Below, in pieces: positions 34,595 through 46,800 of a stretch of 64,000 bases of DNA; the stretch's first letter is position 1; each line of letters starts with the position of its first letter. This stretch comes from Chamaecyparis obtusa. Lineage: Eukaryota; Streptophyta; Pinopsida; Cupressales; Cupressaceae. Both the position numbers and the translations under genes were made by a program. The notes under the pieces are model-generated. The model saw nothing but the letters and a program-made list of their open reading frames with translations, had not been told where the DNA came from and searched no databases. The stretch spans positions 1 through 64,000 of the forward strand of contig BSBK01001579.1 in the NCBI GenBank assembly GCA_027943335.1, read 5' to 3'.

Positions 34595-37500
34595 ATGATT
34601 GATAACAAAAGGAACTACAAAAATTTTGTAGACTTATATTTGGCACCAATGTATGATAAAATTACAGGCACTGCAATGCCTAGATTGCCTTCTACTTGTA
34701 GAGATTTAATTCAACTTGGAAGTAAAATACAATTGGCTAACTGGTACTTCAAGGAAGAGTACACAGTGTTAAGGTTTTACAATTCAGTGGTAGAACCCTA
34801 CAAACTTCCAATAAATGTCACAGAGAGGGTATTTGCATTGGAATATGTAAGGCAGATGGAGAGCACAAATGTACTCTTTAATGGTCAACAAAAGAAAATG
34901 ATATTTCCTTCCTTGCCTTTCTTATTTGGAGGGTTCACATTTGAGAGAAGAGGATTCAAAGTGGCATAAGCCTTTTTTACAATTTTTCACTTTGATGTTG
35001 ACAGTCACTAGCAGTATGATCCACTCAACATAATTAGAACAAATCTTAGAGAGAATGGGAACTTTGAAAGAAAATGTCAACATGAAAGTATGTCATTGAT
35101 TGAAAAATTTAAAAACATGGATTCTTGGGATGAGGCCAAAAAAGAGATGGAGAAATATGCTACTGAAAATAATATGTCAATACAAGAATTGTCATCACAA
35201 ATTATGGCATTGCACAAACAGAAAGGAAAAGTGCAGGCCATGACATCATACAATTTCTACTAGGAAGCTACTCAACCATCTACAAAATCTATTTCGAATG
35301 ACCTAATGGATGAATGTATGGATGATAATTGGACTCAAACCAAAATTCATGATTTTTGGGAAATGAGGAAGAATCTCAGTGAGGTAAAGACCTCTAAAGA
35401 CCTTTATGAGGTGGAAGAGGGTAAAATGTTTAACGACTTCTGGAATAAGGAGCATCCAGCTGAAGCATATGTCAATGTTGATGATGACTATGACCAAGAT
35501 TCTATGGATCCCACATTCAGTGTGAATCCCACAATTAGAAGAGGAGTTGATAAGTCCACAAAAGATAAATATACCAAAGGGGCAGATATTATACAAAAAA
35601 TGGGCTACCCAGGTTTTGGTGGTCTGGGTCCCAGTGGACAAGGGGTTTGGTCTGCACCTGACCCACTAGCTCCACCAAAACATGGTGAGAAACTAGGCCT
35701 TGGGCTTGGAGTTCAATCATCACATTCATCAACTCAGTGAATTCCATTAGTTCTAGCTTCAAATATAGTTCCACCTGTTCCAAGCACTCATTCAATTTGG
35801 ATCAATTGTCACTCCCATAGCTATGGATATCATGGGTACAACTACAACTAGTGGTCCAAAAAGAACATTACAGATAGACATGAAAATAATTGTTCCCAGA
35901 GATTAAGGTAGTGTAAAGAAGAAAAAGGTTATGACAAGTATTAGTACAACAATGTCAATGGTGACTGTGAGTCCAATAATTGCCCAACCTTTAGGACAAA
36001 ACCCTTAGAACAATCCAAAAACTCCACTTGTAATGGGTCAGGGTGTTGCTAATCCTCATGGTGGAATTAGTAGAACCATAGGCAACATAGGTGGAAGCTC
36101 ATACATCAGTGCAAGTTCTATTTCACCATTCAAACATTCAGTTGTGTCACAAAACCCTGATTTTCGTTACAATGATTTTGTAACTAACTATGAACAATAA
36201 AAAAATAGGAATAGAAAAATAGTAAGAAAATGAAGATGGAAGTAGTTTCTGGAGCTTGTGATGCAGAACTTGCATCCAATATGTTATTTCCCACATATGA
36301 CCCAAATAAAGATATGATGGAATTCATGGTTTTTATGCCCCCCGCTAGAGATAACAATCCACCAAAGAGACAATTAGATCCATCTCAATTTCAAGTTAGC
36401 ACCCTCCAAATGGATTTATCCAAAATAAAAAATGTGGACAAGATAAATGTGTCAAAAATGACCAACCAAGTGGTCTATGGTTCACTGATGAAGTTGGAGA
36501 GAGAGAAAGGAAAGCTTCAGGGCACAATAGATAAGTTAAAGGCAAACCTGGCAAATGTAAAGGCAACTAAGAATGCAATAGAAAATAGGTGCAAAAAATT
36601 AGAGATAAGGATAAAAAATTCATCCTCTAAAGAAGCAATTGGAAAACAAGAACATATGGATGCAGAACTAAAAACTTTGAGGGAAAAATTGGAACAAAGC
36701 AAAAAAAAACTTGAGGATGAAAAAGCCTCTTCATTAAGTTTATACAAAAACTTGGAGAATGCGAGACAGGCAAACAATAAGTTAAAGAAATAATTGGAGA
36801 ATGAGAGGGTAAAAACAAAATAGTGGGAAGAGAAAGCAAAAGAGTGAGAAGAGAAAGTAGAGAAAATAAGACGACATGGTGAACACCAGTTCTCAGAAAT
36901 GAGAGAAGACCTAAAGAAGGCAAATAATAGAATTAACAATTATGAAAACATCTTGAATGACAATGTAAATAATACAATCAAGAAAATAAAAAATTTCTTC
37001 TAAGGGAAAATAAAGATGTCTGGTGATAGGTTGTGTGATTGGTTTGAACTGAATGAAACTCTTACAGATGTTTTTGGGAAGCTAAAAGAGCACATTGAGA
37101 AGAATAAAAATTTTTGTCAGAGACAAAAAACTGCAAAGCAGATTATGCAAGAAATCAACAGAACCAGTGATAGGCATTTGGCAAGCAAGGGAATTTAGGA
37201 TCACATTGGTGCAACAATAAAGGTGACCTTTGTCTTTCAAAAATGTCAGAAACTAATAGAAGCAGATGAAACTCTTTCCTTCTTTGGGCCAAAGCTCGCC
37301 AAGATGAATAGTAAAACAACCAAATTGATATCTCTTGGTTTGCCAAGTCTTGGACCTGACTACTCAACAAAAAATTTCATTTGAAGAGAATCTTACCAAA
37401 AAAAGTTGGAGGACACAATGACGTCTGATTCAAGCAACCTTCCTCAGGATGGAACTCATGAAGGCATTACAAAGTGAATCAAAACATTCACAAATTTGAA

Positions 37501-37651
37501 TGTAGTAATGGAAGGAACATTGCTTTCAACTCACTCTTCCAAGTATGGATGGCTGACGAGGTTGCAAGTCATTTACTATAACATCACAAATTTTTCCCTT
37601 CCAACTGACAAAGAATGGAGCATACTAAAGAAACTGACAAAATCATCTTGA
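34595..37651 (+). pseudogene. Unrecognised ~1018-codon ORF with G-patch-like and coiled-coil segments, many stops
   Basis: A single frame from ATG 34595 to TGA 37649-37651 can be read through more than ten nonsense codons (for example TAA 34967, TGA 35738, TAG/TGA between 36810 and 36850, TAG 37196). The longest open pieces are 34595-34969, 35306-35740, 36230-36793 and 37016-37198, all in the same frame, so decay has been by substitutions and not indels. A G-patch-like segment (IIQKMGYPGFGGLGPSGQG) lies at about 35588-35645. A long Lys/Glu coiled coil spans about 36480-36960. G-patch modules bind or activate RNA-processing factors and also occur in some Ty3 polyproteins. No transposase or polymerase motif is visible. 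The whole-protein function is unknown. Confidence 0.6.
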
Positions 37652-38434
37652 TATGATCAATCATAGTATGTGAAAGTACTTTTAGTTTCAATCATCTCTA
37701 TATCTTTAGTATATATCTTTGATATCATCCTAAATACTAGAGTCTAGAATTAATTTTAAAGTAACAAGTTTGAACCTTTTTTTTTGAACAGGATCAATGT
37801 TGCAGTCTTATAGTTGTAGATGCTATTGCCAATGCTAATTTACTAAATTAGCCTGTCAAATGCAGAAATGTACAACTAAAGTTGTAGAAATGTTGTAGAC
37901 TTTTAGTTGTCTTACTGATTTAGATTTTTAGACTTCTCACTTCACATTAGGAAAGTCGACCTGAAGATGTTGTTGCTCCCTTGTTTCTATAAAAGGGAAT
38001 TCAGGGTCATTGGCTTAGGGTAATGAAATTGGAATTGGGCAATGTGCCAAATTGCCAATGGGTATTGAGCCATTAACTTTTGTAAACAAAATTGTAGAGT
38101 TGTGTTCTTACTAGTATTAATGAATGAATTGTTAGATTTTATCATATTTGTAATTAAATTAATGAGAATAAGTATTTCTAACTCTAAGAATTGTAACATA
38201 TGAACTATTATGTTGTCAAAAAAATAATGACAAATCTAAAAGAATTGTACCATATGAGCTAAATAATGCAAATGAAAACCATTATTAATTATGGAATTGA
38301 ATCTTGATGACATTATCAACCACATTCATGTTTTTGACATTGGAATATGCTATTATGCATGATTAATGATGAGATACAGAAACTGACAATAGACTTCAGG
38401 AAATAGCTTAATAAATACCTAGGACCTGCTACTT
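37652..38434. other. Spacer between the plus-strand ORFs and the hAT transposase
   Basis: AT-rich, no gene seen. A TATAAAAGG at 37988-37996 on the plus strand is a good TATA match but nothing supported lies downstream of it in that direction. The two convergent transcription units would end here. Confidence 0.5.
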
Positions 38435-41202
38435 CTACAATAGTTCAACTTCAAGCTGCCACATCATATCATCATTGAGATCGTCAGATTCAACGCCATC
38501 AACTTCATAGCTTCCTTGGTTCTTCGATATGTTTTCTTCACTTTGCATACCACCGCTTAATTGATGTTCACCGCTAGTAGTACCAGTACCACTACATGAG
38601 ACAATGACATCATTGTCTCTAGCATTCCCACTCTCAGTCCCACTTTGTTTTGAAATGTTGCCCAACTCTCTTCTCTGACATTTCTTCCTCCACAATTTCA
38701 GTGCCCTTTCATAAGGAAAAGTATTGACTTTATACCTGGATGTATAGAGCCTCAAGCAATTTTCTAGATTCTTGTCTAGTTTGTTTCTTAGCTTTGACTT
38801 TAGGAATCCCAAAGCACTAAAAACTCTCTCATCCTCCACTGACCCCAATATCATGGTTAGACATAAATCAGAAAGCTTAAAATATTTTGATATTGAATTA
38901 GTCAACAATTTGCTCTCAGCTAGATTTTTTCAAAGCCTTGATACCAATCCATCTTCATGAGGGTTCTTAATATATTATATTATTCCCTCATAGTCAGTGA
39001 AAAATGACCTGATTTCTCTCTCAAACAATTTGCATCTAAAATTCCATTTAGACTTACTCCATTTAACTCTTTGGTTTTGCAGAAATGATCTATCAAAGTT
39101 AGTAGCTTAGTTTTAAAATCTTTCAGACTATTCAGATTCCAATATCAAGGAAATATAATAGCCATGGATTCAAGTAGTTTTACTAGAGGGAATCTTTCTC
39201 TAATATGTACGGAAAGATCAAAGGCAATGTGCTTCATAGAAGCTGTTATAGACTCAATGATCTTGGAAAAGTCTTCCCTTTTAATACTTGATACTCGCCT
39301 CCTATGGTTCTTTCCTGGTTCCACGGACTTGATCCTAGCAAAGTAGTGCACTAGTATCTCAACTCCACGAACTTCTTTACATAACTCCCCCTTTGAACTA
39401 ATTTTTAAAAAGTTATCAGGATTGTCCAAATATATGATTTTTAGCTAGCTGGAAAATTTTACATCATTGACACATAATTGATAGAGATTATCAAGTGTCA
39501 CACATGTCAATTTACACAGTGTAGCATATTCTGCAATATACATAGCTCTTTGCTAGGCCTTTTTCATTATATTTCTCATTTCCTCAAGCATGGGGAGAAG
39601 ACTTGCTAATGTTAATAGTGTCTCTACATTACTTAACATTGCTAGCAGTGCAGGAAATTTTGGTTTCCTTGCTTCATCACGACTTGAGTTCATTAGACCA
39701 AGCAACGATTGATATTCTGAAAAAACTTGATGTGCTGGTCCATCCAAAGAGATCCATTTGGTATCATTATCCTTAACAAGCTTGTTCCCATTGGTTAGTC
39801 CTTTGGAAAAGTGTTGGAATTCCCTCAATCATTTTGGACTTTGATAGAAGTATTGGTAGAGCTCTTTGATTAAAGCTTCAATTTTTTGTACTGGAGCATG
39901 CTTGCTGACAACTCCAAAAGTTAGATTCATTCTGTGGGCCATGCAGTGAATGGGAGTAACGTAGGGTGCACAAGAAGATTGTATCTTTGTGCAAAGACCA
40001 CCCCTATGGCCTTGCATTGATGAAACTCCATCCGCTCCAACACACACTAGCTTTTTGGCAATGGTCATGTCATTTATACCTCCATATTCAATTAGAGAAC
40101 TCTTTACTAGTTCAAATATTTTTTTTGCTATCGCATTATCCCTCATTTTAACAAAAGTTAGTAGATGAGGTTGGCAAACAAAATTATGTATAGTATAAAC
40201 ATGCATGCATACCTAGGAAGTATTGTCTATTGTTGTAACCTCATCTAAAGACAATGCAATAAAATTTGACGCTTTAATTTTTGCCTTCACATCCTGTTTT
40301 TCAACCTCAACAAGACAACTTGCCCATTCCCATCCACTATTTACTGACCAGTAACTATTAGGATAGTTACAAACTTTCAGAAAGTGTAATAAAGCACTCA
40401 ATGATAGGTAGTCTATCATAGGATGCCCTCTGCTCAAAATATTAAACACAACACTTAACTAAATAACTTTTCCCATTAGTTCTACTTCCAATGCTTTTCC
40501 AAAACAAGCTTCAATAGAGCCTTTAACTTCACCAAGCTTCATCTTTATATTATGCTAAAATTCATATAATTTTGCATTCCTAACATGCTAAGATTCCTCC
40601 TTTGTTTTCCATCTTATCACTAATTTTTGAACTCCATCTATGGTTTTCTTTTCGTAAACTTTACCCATATGCTTCTGTATGGTGTCAATTTTTAGTTGCA
40701 ACCTCTTTTCCTTCTTATTTATCTAGCTGTAAATCTTACATCTGCATTCTATCGAAGCCTCCCCTTCAATTGGATTATCCACTATTTTAATGAATGGATA
40801 CTTTGACACCCATTCTACTTGAAAATTCCTCGACATATCCCACATTCTATCATTCTTTGATTTGTATTTTTTTTTCTTCCCTGCGCCATCATCTTCTCTG
40901 ACATTCTCAGTCTCATCCAAGTCAATTATATCATTATGGCTACTCTGGGTATTTAACTGAAAATATTCTTCAATTTCATCATGATCTAAGATATCAAGTT
41001 CGTTGACTTCTTCAATATGTTGTGTAGGTTCAGCCTTAGGTTGTGAATCTTGAAAATATTTTTGTGATGAAGTAGCTTCCCAATTTTTGCTAGAAACATT
41101 TCCAACACCATGACCAAAGTATGATGATAAGGTTCTACATTTTGTTATCCTGTCTTGGCTTTCCCCATATGCTCGAGCCTTACCCTTATTCTTATTCAAC
41201 AT
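38435..41202 (-). pseudogene. hAT transposase, decayed
   Basis: Minus-strand frame from ATG 41202 (MLNKNKGKARAYGES...) read through at least eight stops (mostly TAG, e.g. 40723-40725, 40213-40215, 39553-39555; TGA at 39829-39831) and one frameshift between 39145 and 38908. Visible hAT features: first catalytic Asp in IALSLDEVT (about 40240); GADGVSSMQGHRGG (about 40040-40000) with the second Asp region; the hAT HCMAHRMNL motif (about 39950-39925); and the C-terminal dimerisation block VEDERVFSALGFLKSKLRN (about 38850-38790) carrying the likely catalytic Glu. The sequence resembles the plant/animal hAT group with DUF4371-like cores. It would cut and rejoin the element ends. It is now inactive. 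Confidence 0.85.
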
Positions 41203-41673
41203 CTCGATTCTTCAATGAAATAAAGCCTACCAGCCTACAAGTGAAAAAAAAAATGTAAAAAAAATGTTTACTTGTTGAAGAAGTGACAAATGATAATAGA
41301 ACTATAATATACAATGTTTACATAGTTGCAGAATAATAATCACTTACCTTTGCCTCAAATTCAATCATAGTCGCGAATCGCCAAAGCAGTCAAGACTCAA
41401 CAATTTGAACTTCGCTATCAATCAAATTGAACCAATCCAAATTGTGTACAATAACACTGATGTATGAATGTATTTACACTAATCTTTTCTAGTGAATTGG
41501 GTGGGCGGGAGGTATTAGGTCAGTGTCCAAATATTTGGTGAATCCCACGTAATTATAACACATCTTATGGGTGATTATGGGTCATCCAATACCTTGGTAT
41601 GATTAATAAAGGTGGCAAAAAACCCATCTGTTTGAGAGACGTGTCTGTAAAATGGCTGGCAAAGTTGGGGCTG

Positions 41674-41745
<72 letters not shown>

Positions 41746-42005
41746 CAAATATAGGCTGTCCATTTGGGGCCACTTTAAAATTATAGGCGAATGATAAAAA
41801 TATATAATGCCCAAAATGTCCATGTCATTGGTGATAATGTGAAAGAAATAGACAAAATTTAATAAACCACTGGGTGATGGACCCAACATTAAAATATGAG
41901 GGGCGATAGAGTCACTCCCATATGGGAAAAATATTCGCTAATTCGTGGGTTGCCGATAGGCGACATTCGCCAAATTGCAAATAATCGCCACTAAATTTTT
42001 CGCTG
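41203..42005. other. hAT right end and transposase upstream region
   Basis: Contains the presumed transposase promoter region (minus strand), an (AT)n tract, and the subterminal GGCGA/TCGCC motifs between 41926 and 41995 before the terminal ...TTTTTCGCTG. No gene is seen. Confidence 0.6.
41676..41742. repeat. (TA)n microsatellite
   Basis: Uninterrupted TA dinucleotide run of 67 bases inside the hAT right arm. Confidence 0.97.
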
Positions 42006-42013
42006 ACAATGAT

Positions 42014-42433
42014 ACTAAAAAGTCTATAACACAAATACAATAGGTGCATAGCCTTTACAAAACAATATTATACGTGCTAACTAGAATACTAATAGTCAAC
42101 TCCATACTTTGTTCTGTTCTGCCGCTCACTGTCTATGTCACTTCAACTCATTGTATCTTCATCATACTAACTCATCTGATAATGCACTCTTAACCATAGC
42201 TCAATAACATATTCAAAAGCTTATTTCCAAGGGTGCATACCAAAACTCAGTCATACACATGTTCGTTGATGCTTTGTTCCTCAGGTGCTTTACTAACTAT
42301 CATGTCTTCCATACTTAGCCATTTTTATGATCTTATGAGTTATGAGCTCACTCCAAAACTTCATATGACTTTGTTTCCATAATGATAACACTAAATCATA
42401 GTAATATACAACAGTATAGTCAACTAGCCAATA
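42014..42433 (-). repeat. 5' LTR of outer retrotransposon, second part
   Basis: Continues the alignment with the left LTR exactly where 8510 stopped (matches 2390-2809), ending ccaata, then the gatcc duplication at 42434-42438. Confidence 0.92.
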
Positions 42434-42438
42434 GATCC

Positions 42439-43139
42439 TTTGGGTTTCATTAAATTCTTGGTGGGTATTTTTATCTATGCCTATTTTAAGACCTCCCTAT
42501 GTCTTGATTGTCTTTCTGCCTCCCTCCAAGAACTTTTTTTCTTAAGCCATCTTTCACAAGATGAGAGAGTTTGATATCTTTCAGACATTTTTCTCATGAC
42601 TTTTGTCCGTGATGTATTTTTTAAGGATTTCTCTAATCCCATTGTATGAAATTTTATTTTATAATCTTAGAATTGAAATACTAACCACTCTTAGCTATCA
42701 AATCTATTTAAAATGTATTCCAATGAAGATTACAAAGAGAGAATGAACTAAAATAATGCTTTTACCTTCACTTACCCATGTAGTTTGTCTCCATTGTCCT
42801 CCTAGCCTTGAATTCTTGGATTGGTGAGCTCTCAAAATTCAAAATCAGATCATTTTTCCCAAGATGTTTCCAAAGTGTGGAGATGGTGGAAATAATGAAA
42901 AACTAGCTTAAATCTAGAATGCTTCTTGTACTATGATGATTGATGCAAGTTTTGATGGATGTGGATGGTTTGAGATTTCCTAAAATAATACTAAATGGTT
43001 TGGATGCTTGATTTCTTCAATGCTTGATTGCTAGATTTTTTGAATGCTTGAGTTCACTATTGCTATTAGCCTCACAAAGGAAGAGGAAGACTCCTTTTAT
43101 AGCTTTTTGGAGGACTCAAGACTAGGTGGAAAGATCTAA
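42439..43139. other. Flanking DNA between the two stacks, no gene seen
   Basis: Mixed AT-rich sequence continuing the left flank after the gatcc site. There is a short ctttta/tagctttt motif near 43095 and ttgaatgcttgat-type repeats at 43010-43050. No ORF is supported. The last three bases before the next element, taa (43137-43139), are its duplication. Confidence 0.55.
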
Positions 43140-43383
43140 GGGCCCGTTTGGTACATGGAATATGGGCTCTAATTCCAGAATAACATTTTCAAATTAGTGA
43201 ATTCCCTGTTTGTGTCCATCCAAACAAATAGGAATTGGAATTTTGAAATTCCAATTTTGCCTATAAAATGAGCATTTCATCTTCCACTTGAAAAGGTGGA
43301 ATTAGAATTAGAGCTGTAATTCCCATTTTCAAATGCCCATTTTATGTGTTGTCAGGTCCGCTTGCTCTTTATGATATTTGAAG

Positions 43384-43781
43384 TGTTAGCTTGTGGTGAC
43401 TAATCAGGAAAGTACTATCCAAGAAAGTACTGTACACTTTTTGAGGCCGACTACTTTTCAGTTATTTGGGCCGACTACTTATAACTCATTCTAACCCTAA
43501 AGCAGGAAAATATTATATAATATGGCTTAGGGTTAGGGATTTTCATGATGCATGATTTTAGTACTTGCGGCAGAATTGGGCTGTAAGGGATTACGGATTG
43601 TAATCAGGTTGTAATCACTGGATAATAATAATATTGGACTCGCTGTTGGTGCACGTAGCCCAAGGATTGGGTGAACCACGTTAAATTTGTGTGTCTTGTG
43701 TTCTATTCTGTGTGGTTTATTATTTTTTGATATTAGTTATATTTGCACATAATTGTTATTTCTGCCTTGTTAATCCTAACA
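43384..43781 (+). repeat. 5' LTR of copia-2 (398 bp)
   Basis: Starts tgttagcttgtgg and ends cctaaca. It differs from the 3' LTR at 16 positions by my direct comparison, 15 of them transitions. A TATA-like tatataa is at 43514-43520. Confidence 0.95.
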
Positions 43782-43783
43782 AG

Positions 43784-43795
43784 TGGTATCAGAGC
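43784..43795 (+). other. Primer-binding site of copia-2
   Basis: TGGTATCAGAGC two bases after the LTR, identical to copia-1. Confidence 0.95.
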
Positions 43796-43879
43796 GAGGT
43801 TATTTCATTCGTTCTTTCATCTATTCTCTGAAGCAGGTCTCACGAGTTAGTGGGAGAGTCTCTCGGTTAAGTGGGAGAA

Positions 43880-46800
43880 ATGGCAGACGAGGGTAGGCTA
43901 AAGGTTGATAAGTTTAATGGGTAGAACTTCCAGTTATGGAAGATGCAAATGGAGGATTATCTCTATCAGAAGGATCTATGGCGGCCATTAGAGGGAGTAG
44001 CCAAGAAAGAGCAATCAATGTCTCAGGAGGATTGGGATATTTTGGATAGGAAGGCACTGGGGAGTATTCGTCTATGCCTGGCACAATCGGTGGCATTCAA
44101 TATTACTGAAGCAAAGACAGCTAAAGATCTGATGGAAACCCTAGCGAAGTTGTATGAAAAGCCTTCAGCTTCAAACAAGGTATTTCTTATGAAGCGTTTA
44201 TTTAATATGAAAATGGTAGAAGGTGGATCAGTTACTGATCATTTGAATGAGTTTAATACAGTTACAAGTCAATTAACCTCAGTTAAAATTACTTTTGATG
44301 AAGAGGTTAGGGCTCTCTTGATTTTGTGTTGTTTGCTAGAAAGCTGGAATGGCTTGGTAATGGCTGTTAGTAATTCTATTTCTGGTTCTAATACCCTAAA
44401 GTATGATGATGTTATTGGTGTTATATTGAGTGAGGAAATTCATAGGAAAAGCTCAGGGGCATCCACATCGGGTAGTGTATTGAACACAGAAAGCAGAGGC
44501 AGAACAAGAGATAGAGGAAACAACTCTGGAAATCATGGGAAATCAAGAGGAAAATCAAAGGGAAAGAGGTCCGAATCTAAAGGGCCAAATGATTGCTGGT
44601 ACTGTGGAAAACCAGGTCATAAGAAGAAAGATTGTTGGTCTCGAAAGAAAGATCAAGGAGACAAAAATGATGGAAACAAGGAGGCAAATGTGGTAAGTAA
44701 CAAATCCGAGGAGGATGCTTTTCTCTTGTCCTTAGAAAGTATTGATGATTCATGGGTTTTAGATTCTGGGGCTTCATTTCATGCTACACCCCATAGAAGT
44801 TATTTTGTTGATTATGTCCAAGTGGATTTTGGGCTAGTTTATTTGGGAGATAATGAACCCTGTCAGATTGTTGGAAAGGGAAAAATTAAGATTAAGTTGC
44901 AGAATGGGAATCATTGGCTACTACAAGAGGTAAGACATGTTCCAAGGCTGAGTAGGAATTTAATTTCAGCAGGGCAACTGGGTGATGAGGGTTGCACAGT
45001 TACTTTTAATGATAAAAATTGGAAGGTTTCAAAAGGTTCCTTAGTAGTAGAAAAAGGTGTGAAAGTAGGCACCTTATATCTTTGTACAGGTCATACTGTT
45101 CCTTCCACTTTAATTGTTTCAGAAGATAATGAATGTTCAGGAACAGTGGCTGCAGTTGAGCAGGAAGAACATCAAACTATTGCTATAGATTCTGACACAG
45201 CACTGTGGCGCAATAGACTCGGGCACATGAGTGAAAAAGGTATGAAATTACTTCATTCAAAGAAAGTTTTACCTGGTCTAAAATGTGTCAATATGGATTT
45301 CTATGAAAGTTGTGTTTATGGAAAACAAAAGAGAGTCAGTTTTGTGAAGAGTGGGAAGGAAAAGAAAAATGAGAGATTAGAGCTTGTGCATACAGATGTA
45401 TGGGGACCAGCTCAGGTATCTTCCCTTGGTGGCTCTCTGTATTATGTTACATTTATAGATGATGCAACAAGAAAAGTATGGATTTATTTCCTTAGATAGA
45501 AATTTGATGTATTTCAAACTTTTAAGAAATGGAAATGCTTGGTTGAGAATGAGACTGGTAAAAAGTTAAAATGTCTCAGATCTGATAATGGTGGTGAGTA
45601 TTGCAGCACACAATTTGAAGAATATTGTTCCTCTAATGGTATTCGTAGGCAGAAAATTGTACCAAGGACTCCACAAGAAAATGGAGTGGCTGAACGCATG
45701 AACAGGACAATAATGGAGCGTGCAAGGAGTATGAGGTTGCATGCTAGGCTGCCCAAAAATATGTGGGTAGAGGTAGTGAACACTACTGTTTATTTAATCA
45801 ATAGAGGCCCCTCTACTCCTTTGGACTGTGGTATTCCAGAGGAAGCATGGAGTGGTAAGAAGGTGAGTTATTCTTTTCTCAAAACCTTTGGTTGTGAAGC
45901 TTTTGCACTTATAGATTCTGAAAATAGAACCAAGCTGGAAGCTAAGTCAAAGAAATGTGTATTTGTTGGGTATGGCATTGATGAATTTGGTTATAGGCTT
46001 TGGGATTTTGAAAATCATAAAATTGTAAGAAGCAGGGATGTCATATTCAATGAGAAAGTATTGTACAAAGATCTATTGCTACAACATGAGAAGAAAGAAA
46101 ATGACTATGTAGTACTAGATGATACTCCACAAGTTCATGTTCCAGTAGTTCCTTATGCTCCGCAACAACAGCAACAACAAATACCACACACCCCAGTGAG
46201 TGTTAGACGGTCAACAAGGCTAAGTAGACCTCCAGAAAGATTTTCTCCATCTTTGTATTCTATTTTGTTAACAGATGCTGGTGAACCTGAATGTTATAAT
46301 GAAGCTGTGCAGGTGGATACAAAGCTTCAGTGGGAGTCTGCAATGATAGATGAAATAAACTCTTTGCTAAAAAATCAGACATGGGATTTATGTAAGTTAC
46401 CTGTAGGTAAAAGGGCTTTACAGAATAAATGGGTTTACAGGATAAAGGAAGAGGATGGAAGTACAAAAAGATTTAAAGCCAGATTAGTCATAAAAGGATT
46501 TGCATAGAAACATGGTATTGATTTTGATGAGATATTTTCTCCAGTTGTTAAAATGACTTCTATTCGTATTGTTTTAAGTATTGTGGCTATTGAAGATTTT
46601 CATTTAGAGTAGCTTGATGTTAAAACAACCTTTCTTCATGGTGATTTGGATGAAGAAATATATATGGTTCAGCCACAAGGATTTGAGGTCAAGGGTAAGG
46701 AGAATTTGGTGTGTAGATTGCAGAAAAGTTTATATGGCTTGAAGCAAGCACCTCGGCAATGGTATATTAAATTTGACACTTTTATGAATGGGCATGGATA

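Larger units (their letters stand above)
8511..42005 (-). mobile_element. hAT-superfamily DNA transposon, about 12 kb without nested elements
   Basis: The insertion interrupts an LTR and is flanked by a perfect 8 bp duplication, acaatgat (8503-8510, 42006-42013), the hAT hallmark. The ends are short and imperfect: TAGGGATAAC on the left and CAGCGAAAAA on the right (reverse complement), matching at the A2, G3, G5 and A6 positions typical of hAT termini. Subterminal GGCGAAT/ATTCGCC motifs occur on both sides (13521-13640 and 41926-41995). It encodes a decayed hAT transposase at 41202-38435. Copia-1 and a Tat element are nested inside, and three extra plus-strand ORFs lie at 31066-37651. The TSD is strong evidence; identity of the short inverted repeats is modest. 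Confidence 0.75.
1691..42433 (-). mobile_element. Non-autonomous LTR retrotransposon (outer element of stack 1)
   Basis: Two LTRs of about 1.1 kb are bounded by a 5 bp duplication, gatcc, at 1686-1690 and 42434-42438. The element runs on the minus strand: the primer-binding site lies beside the right LTR and the polypurine tract beside the left. Without the nested hAT it is about 7.2 kb. The interior has a coiled-coil/zinc-knuckle ORF and a long unrecognised ORF, but I see no protease, integrase, RT or RNase H motif, so it probably depended on another element for movement (LARD-like). The TG...CA ends are mutated at the outer edges (TA at 1691, TA at 42433). Confidence 0.85.

Noticed and set aside
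33687..37651. Stop codons read as an alternative genetic code or programmed readthrough
   Set aside because: All three stop types occur and neighbouring elements show the same CAG-to-TAG decay, so mutation is the simpler explanation.
37988..37996. TATAAAAGG as a promoter of a gene in the hAT spacer
   Set aside because: A good match by itself, but no coding frame or transcript feature follows on that strand before the antisense transposase.
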